Below are positions 1 through 10,690 of a stretch of DNA of 64,000 bases, piece after piece. The notes under the pieces are model-generated. The model had not been told where the DNA came from. It worked only from the letters and a program-made list of their open reading frames with translations, and ran no database searches. The stretch covers positions 118,144-182,143 of the forward strand of contig JBBPTG010000039.1 in assembly GCA_038093975.1 (NCBI GenBank). The letters are read 5' to 3'. Within the stretch, counting starts at the first letter, position 1, and every line of letters starts with the position of its first letter. This DNA comes from Chalciporus piperatus (Eukaryota; Basidiomycota; Agaricomycetes; Boletales; Boletaceae). Position numbers and translations under genes: made by a program.

Positions 1-2459
1 CAACGGCTCGTCCGTGACCACCAGCCCGCAGAGCTTTCACGACCTCGAGTTTCTGATACGGCGACAATTTAGCGAATATGATAGCACGCTCAATTGTCTC
101 GATCAGTAGCTCGCGATCCTTGGCAAGTTCAGCGAGCTGAGGTCCAGTCACGATCAGGCTGGATTCCTCGACACATGAAGAAGCAGTCTCGGAGGCTGCT
201 TCTACGTCTTTGGGGGACCTGTCACGGGATACTTGGGTGAGGTTGTTAGGATGGAAAAGTCCGAGATCACGGGCGACTTTGGCAGCGACAGCCGGGGCAT
301 CGCCAGTGAGAATGCGGACCTGCGAGGTGTAATCAATAATCAGTTTCCTAGACCGTATATCTTCAACAAAAAGCGTTACCTGTACATGAAGACGGCCAAG
401 TTCTTGGATGGCCTCAGCAGCGTCCGGCTTCAAGGGATCCAGCAGAGCAATAAATCCGACAAAAATGAAGTCTTCCTCGTCCTCGATAGAGATGCTGCGC
501 ATTTTGGAGGAAGCCCCGCGGCAGGCCACGGCGATCAACCGGAAGCCATCTTCATCGAGTCGCTTGGCGGAGTCAAGGATTTGAAGACGATCAGCCTCGG
601 TCAACACAGAGGAAGAAGAGGCGTCGAATTTCAAGTCGGCGATAGACTGCATCGGCGTTTCATAGTTCCACGTAGCAATGCAACACTCGAGGACTTCCTC
701 CACGGCACCCTTAGTAATGACGAGCGTCGCTCCTTCGTCCGCAGAGGGGCGGTGAGCGAGGATGGAGAGCATGCGACGCGTGGAATCGAATGGAACCTCG
801 CCGAGCTTGGACCATCCCTCCTGAAGCACATCTCCAAGAGGGGACTTCTCGTTCTCGCTAACGTGGTCCAAGATAGCACGGTCAATGGGGCTGCGAGATC
901 CTGACTGCAGCACTGAGTTGATGTAAGACAGCTTTGCTGGGAAGTCCGAGAGTTCGCCCCGGGCGTTGACCGATTTCGCAACACGGACGAGGTCAGCGGT
1001 CAACGTGCCAGTCTTGTCTGAGCACAGAACGCTGACTGCACCCAAGTTCTGGATGGCATCGAAGCGCTTTACGATGACCTTTTGTCTGGCAATGCGAACG
1101 GCCGACAAAGCCAGGTTAGATGACTGTGAAATGTGAATGATCGATAGCGGGAGCAGAACAGGATCGCACTTACGACAATCATCGGAAGCATCTCTGGTGT
1201 AATACCAACTGCGACTGCGATGGCGAACATGACAGCGCCTTTCCAATCCTTACTGACAGCGCCTTGAACAATAAAGACGGCCGGAGCCATAACCTTTGAT
1301 GATACGTGAGCATAAGTTGGCCGGAAAAGATAAATAGTCTTGAACTTACAGCCATGAAAGCCAAGAGGACATAGCTGACTTTCCTGATGCCCAGCTGGAT
1401 GGCGTTCTCTGGCCGTTTCCTGTTGAGCTCCTCGGCAATAGCAGCCATGTATGTATCTTTTGCGGTAGAGACAACGATCGCGCGTCCATTTCCAGCTGCG
1501 ACGGACGTTCCGGCCAAACAAACGTTATCATTGTCCAAGAGATGGAATGGCTCGGACTCGTCCAGGGGAGTGCGACGGACGACCTTGTCAATTGGCAATA
1601 TTTCTCCGGTGAGTGAAGCCTGGGTAATGGCCAAGGCTTCAGAAGATATGACAACACAATCTCCGGGGAACACATCTCCACCTATATTCCAAAGCGTCAT
1701 GTGGACAGGCATGTTGCGAGAAAAAGAGAACTTACTAGCGACAGCGACGACATCTCCAGGAACGATGTGCCTCAGGTCGATCTCAATCTCTTGAGGAACA
1801 GAGTTGACGCGACGAATCACGCGAACACGAGTCACGATCGACCGGACCAACTTGAGTGCTTGTACCATAGACTTCATCTCCTGCCAATACCTGCGATAGA
1901 GGGAAATATGTTTCAACACTTTGATTGGGAAAGCAAGAAGGACAAATACCTCAACGAACTGGAAGCAAAAACCATGGCAATCATGACTACGAATGTTGGC
2001 ACAGAGTCCGTCGCGATATTGATCACGGCAAGAATCACCAGGAGTATATTGAAGGGGTTCCAAAGAGCAGTCCACAGGATCGACAGTGCAGCCAGAGGGC
2101 GTTCGTTGACTGGTATGTTCAACCCATGAGTATTGAGGATCTCTGCCGCTGTTTCCTCCGATAATCCATCCGGATTCCATGTAGGCTCGAGCCTGGAGGA
2201 ACATTCAGATACACGATAAAGCACGTATCCCGGATGCCTACCGGAAGATCTCAGAGACAGGGGCACGCGCAAACCGAGCAAGTTTGGCGGTGAGCTCGGC
2301 CTCCTTTGTCTCTGTTGCAGACTTGGCTATGTCCGGGCCGTGCTTATCCGGATCCGTGACTGACCTGAAACGGGCAGGAATGAATCTCGACGCAAGGATG
2401 GTATCAAACGACTCGTTTAACGAGAATCGCATGGCTGTTTCCGTTTGGGGCTTATACAA
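1..2459 (-). CDS. MgtA/MgtB-type Mg2+-transporting P-type ATPase (3'-truncated by window edge)
   Basis: Type IIIB P-type ATPase, expected to import Mg2+ across a membrane using ATP. Spliced exons on the minus strand: 2459-2242, 2192-1950, 1890-1736, 1681-1350, 1293-1174, 1123-380 and 319 to the window edge; every junction is GT...AG and keeps frame. Visible in order: an N-terminal cytosolic region, a first membrane pair around the WNPFNILL motif, an actuator domain with TGE (QASLTGEILP), the MgtA signature VGITPEMLPMIV, the phosphorylation motif DKTGTLT (about 995-1025), then ILTGDAPAVAAK of the P domain. The GDGIND hinge and the C-terminal membrane segments lie left of position 1. NPFN, TPEMLPM and RQKVIVKRFDAIQN match bacterial MgtA better than fungal Ca2+/H+ pumps (family knowledge). 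Bacterial ancestry through transfer is an inference. The start is the first in-frame ATG with no upstream exon seen. Confidence 0.9.
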
Positions 2460-3043
2460 ATTTCAAGATCAACACGAGGTCGTCGGCCGGGTGTAACAAA
2501 CGTTGCCAACACCTACCTTTGCGTTTCAAAGTTATGCGTTTATGGGTGGGTTACCTGAGGAGGCGAGCAGACTGCAAATTAACAGGTCAGACAGAAGACA
2601 GCCCATCACGACGCAGAGACACGAACGTAAGCGTAAGTACAAGCGTACAAAAATTCCCATCTGTTGGATAGTGGTCTGAGGAAATTGCCCACCCGTTCGT
2701 CGAGGTTATATAGCACTCTGAACAGTGTTTCACCTCCGATGCGGAAGATTTTACGAAACGCGTCCATGCGGAAATAGTGCTGGGCAAAAATCGCGATTGG
2801 TTACCATCGAATTCTGAGACCCTGCCGTTGGGCTGTCAATCATTGGCTACAAAGGGTAACCACGAGGCATGCCATTCCATCGCCTGCCAATGACATATCC
2901 AATGGCATAATTAACTGTCGGTTTGTATGGCGGTCAGATGGCGGTGACAGGCGGTGACCGCTCCATGTATGTAAGTGTATGTACCGCTTGAGACCAACTT
3001 GAGACAATCTGACAGACTGGGCTCGTGAAGTTGAGATCGGCGG

Positions 3044-3063
3044 GAGATTGGTCGACCAATCTC
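3044..3063. repeat. 20-bp perfect palindrome with CCAAT boxes in both orientations
   Basis: The sequence reads identically on both strands: GAGATTGGTC followed by its reverse complement. Each arm carries an ATTGG/CCAAT pentamer, so it could serve as a double CCAAT-type site. It lies about 590 bp upstream of the Mg2+ ATPase start. The palindrome is directly visible; a regulatory role is inference. Confidence 0.55.
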
Positions 3064-3481
3064 AACCGATCGATTACCACGACCGACCGAAGCGACCTTT
3101 TGACGGGTCAGATGTGACAGTGGAATTGTTGCGAAGACTGAAAGGTTAGGGCAAGGGGAGGCAAGGGGTAATCCCCTTCGTGAGTGGGAAGTTGCTCTGT
3201 GAGGGTGAGAGAGGAAAGGTCAGCACGTCACGTGATGATCTAAGAATGACCGGGAAACGCAAGAGCGAGAAATCCGGCGATGGAGAAAATGCAGTCACGT
3301 CAGCGTCACGCGAATCTTGATCCTAGATTCGGTGGGTGTGTGGGGGAAGGCGGGTCTGTGGTGCCTATCGCTTGCGTTCGAGTTCGAGTTTGTGTCCATG
3401 GCACACTGTTGGGAGAGCCTGCCAGTGAGGTCCGAGTACTCCGAGAGGGAGACAGACGATTGATAGCGAATGAATGATGCG

Positions 3482-3527
3482 AACACAAACGCACGCGCAA
3501 CGAATACGTTGCGCGTGCGTTTGTGTT
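3482..3527. repeat. Perfect 20-bp hairpin with 6-nt loop
   Basis: The left arm 3482-3501 (AACACAAACGCACGCGCAAC) pairs without mismatch with 3508-3527, leaving a 6-nt loop GAATAC. It sits about 135 bp left of the foldback element at 3664. It is far more stable than chance hairpins in this sequence. It could be a bidirectional terminator, a cruciform or a small element end. No U-tract follows. Confidence 0.7.
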
Positions 3528-3663
3528 GCATTCGATCGGACGTCTGTCGTAGTCAGAGTCACGGTCGTTGTTGGAACTTGGGAGGGAGTGGGAGTTGACT
3601 GTGCATGAGCGCAACTGCTCGTTGTTGCGTTCGTCTTTATGTTATTTTTGTTGGTTTCATTTA

Positions 3664-4417
3664 GGCCCAGCTCGGAAAGTTGGTCAGGTGTGGTCAGGTG
3701 TGGTTTGCCTGCCAAACCATGGTTTGCCCAAACCAGCTAGTTTGCGAACAAACCATCCGCAAACTCGCACCCAGTGCACGGCAACTGGGTTTGGTCGGAT
3801 TTCGGATATTTCCGCCCGCGCGCGAGTGGCGGCTGTGTACAACTCAACCAAGTCTTTAACCAAGTAAACCTTGCTATAAATTGATGTAGTACTGTCCACG
3901 ATAACCCCTAAACCTCACCATAAATTGGTGTACTGTTCACAATAATCCCTATAACTCGACCAAGTCTTTAACCGAGTAAACCTTGCGATAAATTGGTGTA
4001 GTACTGTCCGCGATATTCCCTAAACCTCACCATAATAAATTGGTGCACTCGATAATCCCTAAACCTCACCATAAATTATTGCAGACAGTGCACCAATTTA
4101 TTATGGTGAGGTTTAGGGAATATCACGGACAGTACTACACCAATTTATCGCAAGGTTTACTCGGTTAAAGACTTGGTCGAGTTATAGGGACTATCACAAA
4201 CAGTACACCAATTTATGGCAAGGTTTAGGGATTATTGTGAACAGTACACCAATTTATGGTGAGGTTTAGGGGTTATCGTGGACAGTACTACAACTTTTGT
4301 AAACCGTGGGAACTAGTTTGCAAACCTCCGAGTGCGAAGTGCTGGTTTGCGCTTGGTTTGCGCAAACAACTTTCCCACCCAAACCAGCCCTTCCTAACCA
4401 GGTTTCCGAGCTGGGCC
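3664..4417. mobile_element. PIF/Harbinger-like foldback MITE with TTA target duplication
   Basis: The termini are exact inverted repeats: GGCCCAGCTCGGAAA at 3664-3678 and its reverse complement at 4403-4417. Both ends are flanked by TTA (3661-3663 and 4418-4420), the 3-bp duplication typical of PIF/Harbinger elements. The interior is itself an imperfect palindrome. A block carrying TAAATTGGTGTA, an ACTGTCC/ACTGTTC core and CCTAAACCTCACC is repeated at least three times in the left half (about 3870-4075), then mirrored in the right half (about 4085-4290). There is no coding sequence, so mobility would depend on a transposase elsewhere. Superfamily assignment rests on TSD length and GG-rich termini. 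Confidence 0.85.
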
Positions 4418-4681
4418 TTATATAGTCTCCCGTAAGCAGACCCAAGAGTCGGGATGAAGACAGTCGTTCACCCTCCACTAGGGTCTGCTTCCAACAGAGG
4501 GCCTGATACCGTAGTGCAGCATTCGGCGTTTAAAATCCATATTTGGACGATGCCGACGCTCGGCAGACGGGCCGCGGAGTTTTTTGATCGACCCCTTGAT
4601 GTTCAACGTCCCCCAAAGTAACTTGAGAAATATCGCGCTCGTTGAGCCCCTTTCCAACTACATATTCCACTCGTTATCAAA

Positions 4682-5476
4682 ATGGATACCCCTTCTAATC
4701 ATTCAACTTTCATTCCCTACTCAAATCAGCCCATTCCCTTTATCTTTTACCACGGCACTCCACATCCTAGCACTCAGTCTCCGGCCGTTTGGACTCCAGT
4801 GATGCGGAGCAATCTACCCCCTCCTCTTACTCCCAAAAGGTCTCACTCGAAGCGGAAACACCCCCGGGATGAGAACGAGTTGCCAGTTTTCACGGAGTCC
4901 CCAACCCGACCCTCACCTTCCAAAAAAAGGCGTAAATCACCGAGATCGCCTGAGGACAAGTTGCATGCCGTGTTTGACACGCTGCGAGATGTTAATTGGA
5001 CGCTCTCGGATTTACTCTACCACCTCTTTCGACTACGGGACCAAGACAACCACATTGCCACCCGCTCACATCGACATGCTGGATACGTCCAGCATTTCCT
5101 TCGAGGAAAAGGCAAAATAACCCCGGCATTCATACTTGACGTATGGCTGCGTAACGCGGACGGGCGAGTTCCTCCCGGATCCGCAGAATCCAACGACATG
5201 TACTCCACAACGAAGGATTACCGTACGATCAAGTCAGTGCGTCCCGCGTTAACATCGTTCGCGGTTCAGCTCGTGAGGACAAGAATCTGTGCTGAAGGCC
5301 GACGTACTCTCCATGTGACTTCTGGTATGGATGGGTCGACTCGTCTACACCTTGAGTGGGGCGACATTGGATCCCGCACAGTCGCAGAAGCAGCCGATTC
5401 AATCCGACAAGATCAGCCGCTGCTCTGGAACCTTCTGCTCTCCATCAGGGAAAACCTCCCCTGGATAATTGCATAG
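4682..5476 (+). pseudogene. Truncated N-terminal part of a DUF6589-like Agaricomycete repeat-family protein
   Basis: An unbroken frame of 264 codons. After a Pro/Ser-rich start comes a basic nuclear-localisation-like patch (KKRRKSP, about residue 81). Then follows the block NWTLSDLLYHLFRLRD, a YSTTKDYRTIKSVRPALTSF-type segment and WGDIGSRTVAEA. I recognise this order as the N-terminal region of a large protein family abundant in Agaricomycetes and often annotated DUF6589; that assignment is from memory and needs a profile search. The frame stops right after the 32-bp segment 5443-5474, which recurs inverted at 8019-8050, and none of the usual downstream domain follows. I infer truncation by insertion or rearrangement at that junction. 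Confidence 0.6.
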
Positions 5477-5619
5477 AATTGTAGATAATCTCAGCTAATA
5501 CTTGAAATTTTCGAAAAAACTTGAAATTTCATGAATTATCTGGAATTTGACCACCCCTGACTATGTATTAGTTGATATTTTATGATAATTCATGATGATT
5601 ATATAGATAATTTTACCCT

Positions 5620-6770
5620 TGTAGTAGAGTGTACAGAAAGTGTACAGAAAAGTGTACTAAGTGTAGTCAAGATTGTATTAGGATTGAGTGTAGCTCAAGT
5701 GTATAAAAGAGTGGAGTGAAAGTGTAGTTAAAAGTGTGGGAAAGTGTACTGTGATTGAGTGTAGCTAAAGTGTACAAAAAAGTGTAGTGAAAGTGTAGGC
5801 AAGAGTGTGGGAAAGTGTAACTAGATTGAGTGTACTAAAGTGTACAAAAAAGCGTAGTGAAAGTGTAGTTACAAGTGTGGGAAAGTGTATTTGATTGAGT
5901 GTAGCTAGAGTGTACAAAAAAGCGTAGTGAAAGTACTAAGAGTGTGTACAAAAGCGTAGTAACTAGATTGAGTGTACTAAAGTGTACAAAAAAGCGTAGT
6001 GAAAGTGTAGTTACAAGTGTGGGAAAGTGTATTTGATTGAGTGTAGCTAGAGTGTACAAAAAAGCGTAGTGAAAGTGTAGTTACAAGTGTGGGAAAGTGT
6101 AACTAGATTGAGTGTACTAAAGTGTACAAAAAAGCGTAGTGAAAGTGTAGTTACAAGTGTGGGAAAGTGTAACTAGATTGAGTGTAGCTAGAGGGTACAA
6201 AAAAGTGTAGTGTTGTTACAAGTGTGGGAAAGTGTATTTGATTGAGTGTAGCTAAAGTGTACAAAAAAGCGTAGTGAAAGTGTAGTTACAAGTGTGGGAA
6301 AGTGTATTGTGATAGAGTGTAGCTAAAGTGTACATAAAAGTGTAGTCAAGAGTGAGGATAAATGAGTGTAGCTAAAGTGTGCAAAAAAGCGTACTAAAAG
6401 TGTAGTTAGCAATGTGGGAAAATGTACTGTGATTGAGTGTAGCTAAAGTGTACAAAAAAGTGTACTGAAAGTGTAGTCAAGAGTGTATTAGCATTGAGTG
6501 TGGCTGTGTACCAAAAAGCGTAGTGAAACTATAGTCAAATGAGTAGGACAGTGTAGCTAGATTGAGTGTAGCTAAAGTGTACAAAAAAGCGTACTAAAAC
6601 TGTAGTCAAAAGTGTGGGAAAGAGTGTTGTGATTGAGTGTACCAAATGTGTACAATAAAGTGTACAAAAAGCGTAGGACAAGTGTACTGGAAAGTGTAGT
6701 AATCAGTCTATTGAAAGTGTACAAAAAAGCGTACACAAGTGTACAAAAAGTGCAGTAGTTGTAAATCCTA
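5620..6770. repeat. AT-rich minisatellite, about 70-bp unit
   Basis: Tandem, variable copies of a unit built from GTGTACAAAAAAGCGTAGTG, AAAGTGTAGTTACAAGTG, TGGGAAAGTG and GATTGAGTGTAGCTAAA. The regular 70-bp period is clearest between 5830 and 6310. GTGTA is the recurrent core. Open frames on either strand are repeat translation, not genes. Confidence 0.9.
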
Positions 6771-6904
6771 ATGAAATGTAGCCCCAATGTCCTAATGCTC
6801 GGACTTGACAAAAATCCGCGCGAGCAGGTCACGTGACCGTGTTGAACTCGCCGTGTCACTGTCACTGTCAGCCTTTGCTCACATTCCTCTTTCCACACCA
6901 TAAA

Positions 6905-7600
6905 CACGACTCGGAAATCACAGCCGGCGTGGCCTCAACAGCCCCGCCGGCCTCGACAGGTGAGTATTTGAGTATTCTTGCACCAACCTCGACACCCACT
7001 CACTTCGAACACGGCCGCGCGGGCTCTTTGCCTCACCACGTTCCATCACATCTCAACACAAGTCGGAAATCACAGCCGGCGCTGGCTCAACAGCCCCGCC
7101 GGCTTCGACAGGTGAGCATTTTTCACCAACCTCGACACCCGCTCACTTCGAACACAGCCGCGGGCTCTTTGCCCCACCACCACCTTCCACCACATCTCTA
7201 CACAACTCGGCTCACCCTCGACCTCAAAAAAAAACGGCCGGTGTGGGCTCAATAGCCTCGCCGGCCTCACTAGGTGAGTTCCCACTCACCCATCACCACA
7301 TCCACTCACCTCGTCCACAACGGCTCAGGCCACCACCACCACCTTCAAACCCACCTCACCCTCATCTCGAACGAACGGCCGGCCGGCGTGGGCTCAATAG
7401 CCCCGCCGGCATCACAAGGTGCGTTTTGCGCACCCACTAATTCACCCGCTCACTTCACCAAGCAACTCGGGCTGTTCGCCCCACCACTACCACCTCCCAC
7501 CATCTTCACCTTTCACCCTCAACTTGTACAACATGGCAGATGTGGGCTCAACAGCCCCACCACCATCATGAGGTAAGTTTTCATCACTCACCAACCCAAC
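6905..7600. repeat. GC-rich tandem repeat, about 153-bp unit, five diverged copies each ending in a splice-donor-like AGGTRAGT
   Basis: Cores beginning near 6923, 7076, 7239, 7382 and 7535 share GGCTCAAYAGCCCCGCCGGC followed by TCxxAGGTGAGT or AGGTAAGT. Spacing is 143-163 bp. The rest of each unit is a CA/CT-rich pyrimidine stretch (CACTCACTTC, CACCACC). Exon-like ends followed by pyrimidine tracts suggest expansion of an exon-intron border, but no flanking coding exon fits. Open frames here are Pro/Ser/His-rich and unconvincing. Confidence 0.75.
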
Positions 7601-8379
7601 TGCTCAACTCACTCTCGCTCATGCCTACCACCACCTCCAGCTCACTCGTGTATGCCATCATCCCCTCATCTCACCATCACCACTGGTAGGTCCATCATCT
7701 CATCATCATCATCATAGCCCATCATTATTGTAGTGATAGATTAGTACATGAGATGTAGTAGATAATGCTGCCACTGGCAATATATATGATTTATCTTTCT
7801 CTATCCTTGCTTTGTGTGAAGTTAAATTGAAAGAAGAGCAATGAATGGCAGTAGAATTACTCTAGTAATAGTCATGAATTATCAAGTATTTGAAGTAATT
7901 CTTGATAATTATCAGGATGATCAGAGGAGGCTAGGAATTAGTTCGTAATTCATGAAATTGCGAAAATTGAGCTATTATCATATTTTACCAAGTTTTACCT
8001 GAAAATACATGGGATTTGATGCAATTATCCAGGGGAGGTTTTCCCTGATGCTGTTGACACACAGACACAGCGTGCTTGGGGTTCGGTCGGAGATTCGGAA
8101 GTTGAATCTTAGCCGAAGAGAATGCTTACGTGGCACTCTTCTCCCAACTTTTACGCTGACCAAAATTCAATTCTGACACCCGCTATTATGCATCAAGGTT
8201 CGCGGAGTGAGATTTTCAGTGAATGAACGGAAGTAATTTCTCCGCATTTGTTTTTGTTCTCGTTCGCGTTACAAGCCCTAACAAGATCTTGAGGGATTTA
8301 ATTCGATTAAATCCTTTTCCACGCAGATTCTACTTAACAGAGATGCGAACTATATGTTTCTTTGCTTTCTTCCTCCACC
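7601..8379. other. Intergenic, low-complexity then upstream of the 8380 gene
   Basis: CACCACC and CATCATCAT runs (7620-7720) are followed by AT-rich sequence containing the right inverted repeat (8019-8050). No coding exon is recognised before 8380. Confidence 0.45.
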
Positions 8380-9312
8380 ATGTCTTCCACTGGCAAAAAA
8401 CGACTAACCCTGTATTGGTCCAAGGGGATAGGGCAAGCGAGCAGCTTCAAGGAAGGTCCCCCCATCGATGGCATATCATTCGTCAGGTTAAAGGATGAGC
8501 GGGGACCGTTGGGCGGTGGCCAGCTCTTACTTGATCTGTCACTGGACCATATACACATAATCGAAGAGGTGTTGCAGAAACTCGACACTCCTCAGCTTGA
8601 TTTGGATCTGCTCCAAGACGTCAGAGCTCGATACAATGAGTGGGTATCACATTTCTGTATGTGACTGACTGATCATTAGTGCTCAACCGTCTTAAAGGTT
8701 GTCAGGTCGATTCAACCAATTGCAAGAGGAGGAAGACTCCACCAGCATGTTCAGCATTTCCAGGAAACGGAGACTGCGGCGCACTGCAGAAGAATTGTAT
8801 GAGGTGGGATGGGGATTGTACGCAGAAACCAAAGTAAGACATGTCTCCAAGGTGTCCAGTTCACAATCAACTCATACCCATGCAGTCAACTTCTGATAGG
8901 GTCAAGCGAAGAAATATAGCCTGCGAGAGTGACCCCGTAGAAAAAGTTGAAGGTATTTTCAAATACTTTCGTCGGGAAATAAGGCCATTCTTTGACTCAG
9001 TTTTGCAGGAGATTGGATCTCTGCGACCGAGGAGGTGAAAGGATTTTCAATCGAGATAGATGATCACACGAGCTACGAAGATCGAACATCCGACACGGCG
9101 AGTTTGAGAAGCTATGTCATTGTCACGGCCCGTGAGGAGCCAGGGTTGGATTCAACTGCACCGAACAAGATTGATGATTATTCCACGAGTAAGATTCTGT
9201 CTTTTTTAACGATTGCCTAGGCTTATTGGATGCTCGCTATGGCGACGAATCCAGCCACGTTAGGCAGCAGTACTTGTGTTCCCGATTCTCGAAGCGGCTC
9301 GAGCATCAATGA
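8380..9312 (+). CDS. Hypothetical 244-aa protein, five exons
   Basis: Function not recognised. Exons 8380-8639, 8698-8833, 8886-8952, 9009-9188 and 9221-9312 join in frame into 244 residues starting MSSTGKKRLT and ending KRLEHQ. All introns are GT...AG; the last (9189-9220) is only 32 nt. The product is acidic with a basic stretch SRKRRLRRTAEE (about residues 112-123) and charged, partly helical segments. No signal peptide, membrane segment or catalytic motif is visible. The consistent phase across four introns is the evidence for a real gene. Its neighbours are repeats, so it may be lineage-specific or mobile-element-derived. Confidence 0.6.
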
Positions 9313-9362
9313 ACCTCCACTTGTGCCCTCACCTGCAAATCCCGTTGCTCCGAGTAACAATC

Positions 9363-10016
9363 ATACCCCTGGTGAGGCAGTCATTTCGTTGATCATTGCT
9401 AGAGTTGATATTTACATATCAGCTGTCGTGCCGAATCTAGCTGGGAATACTGTCCCTGGTTCTGTCAGCTTGAACCTGAATCTCCCCAGCAATCCCTCCT
9501 CGCCCAACCCAGTTTTTCAACTGTTTGTCTACCAAGGGGGCACCCACTACAACAGCTCCATCCATAGCCCGAACTCTAATAATCCAACTTTGATCCAGGG
9601 TGCCAGTGGATCTGGGTACAGTGGTGGTAAGTCTCCGAGTCGCAAATTCTCCTCGACGACAGACTCATATGTGAGCTCCAGGTATTTCCAATGAGCTACC
9701 CTCAATGGAAAATATAGCATCTTGACGTTTGACCCTTGCACGCACCTTACTAAAAGGACTCTTCTTAATGGTAGCATTATAAGACTTGATGTCATCTCGT
9801 GCAAGCTGTACATATTCCTGCATCTTGACTCATCGGAGTCATCGTAATGTATTAGGTTTACTTGGGATTCCAGCAGGTTGTGCGCCGAGTGGCCATACAT
9901 ATGCACAGCTAACCGGCTTATCGAAAGGTTCCACCATTTTGACCCCCGGGATCTCACTGAATCTCAGTGTTGTGCCCAACACCACCACAGCATGGGTCAT
10001 TCGTGAGGCCCAGTGA
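9363..10016 (+). CDS. Possible small gene, strand and exons uncertain
   Basis: Two plus-strand frames look weakly coding: 9363-9625 (Ser/Asn/Pro-rich, ending GSGYSGG before a GTAAGT donor) and about 9880-10016 (GISLNLSVVPNTTTAWVIRE then stop). A middle exon around 9718-9840 (ILTFDPCTHLTKR) is possible. A competing minus-strand model runs 10027 to 9665 (MASFHWASRMTH...) through a 33-nt intron. I recognise no domain in either. At most one model can be right and both may be false. Confidence 0.25.
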
Positions 10017-10379
10017 AAACTGGCCATGTTGATCCATGCGAACTCATGTTTTTGTGTGTTTACGCAAGAGTTGCATAGACTATCCTAATGTTACAGATTT
10101 TACGAATAAAGTGGGAATCATTTACATGATGAGGTATGCTAATCTATGTGAATTCATGTATTTTGAATCAAAACATACCATTGCAGAAAATAGCATTGTT
10201 GCTAACTGCAGGGCTCGGATACAAATCTGCGCTCGTATGCGATCTCGTGAAAGCAAATGTATTCGCGAATTCACAAACCACCTGCCTAATTTAGACGACC
10301 CGATCCCCTCCGAGTAATTCCGACTAAATACGACGAGCAAGACCCACAACGATACAATATGAATAAAACCGGCAACGAT

Positions 10380-10690
10380 ACGAGATGAGTGAGACTGGCG
10401 ACGATGCGATGCAAGACGATGCGATGATGCAAGACCGGCGATGATGCGAGACCGGCGATGATGCGAGACGAACGAGACCTGCGACAATACGAGACCGTGC
10501 AACGATGTGAGACGAGCCGATGATGCGAGACGAGCGAGACCGTGCAACGAGGCGAGACAAGTAAAACGAATCCGATGCGAGACGAGCGAGACCGTGCAAC
10601 GAGCCGAGACAAGTAAAATGAATCCGATGCGAGACGAGCGAGACCCTGAGAATGAGACCGTGCAATAATACGAGACCACGACCGTCGTGG
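10380..10690. repeat. Minisatellite based on GATGCGAGACGAGCGAGACC
   Basis: A cluster of GATGCGAGAC/GACGAGCGAGACC/GTGCAACGAG modules, at least six copies. In the right half the period is about 60 bp with an AGTAAAAYGAATCC spacer. Ser/Arg-rich minus-strand frames here are translations of the repeat. The adjacent 10036-10330 stretch shows nothing identifiable. Confidence 0.8.

Larger units (their letters stand above)
2460..3660. other. Intergenic region upstream of the ATPase, no gene seen
   Basis: About 1.2 kb with no convincing coding exon on either strand; the open frames are short and low in coding character. It holds a 20-bp perfect palindrome with CCAAT/ATTGG on both arms (3044-3063) and a strong hairpin (3482-3527). 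The part next to 2459 should contain the ATPase promoter, but I could not place a TATA box. Confidence 0.5.
5443..8050. repeat. 2.6-kb segment bounded by 32-bp perfect inverted repeats
   Basis: Positions 5443-5474 and 8019-8050 are exact reverse complements (32/32). Inward of each, a second weaker match follows: AATTTTCG, then ATTTCATGAATTA. The interior is AT-rich and filled by two tandem arrays (5620-6770 and 6905-7600) with no transposase. No clear target duplication is visible (flanks CTCTC and CTGTT). It could be a non-autonomous inverted-repeat element that broke the gene at 4682-5476, or an inverted duplication of the gene's end. Confidence 0.65.

Noticed and set aside
5835..6907. Minus-strand frames rich in Thr/Leu/Phe
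   Set aside because: Repeat translations of the 70-bp minisatellite.
7274..7720. Pro/His-rich plus-strand frames
   Set aside because: Pyrimidine-rich repeat sequence (CACCACC, CATCAT); no coding evidence.
9665..10027. Minus-strand model starting MASFHWASRMTH with a 33-nt intron
   Set aside because: It overlaps plus-strand frames with better codon usage and has no recognisable domain; left as an alternative only.
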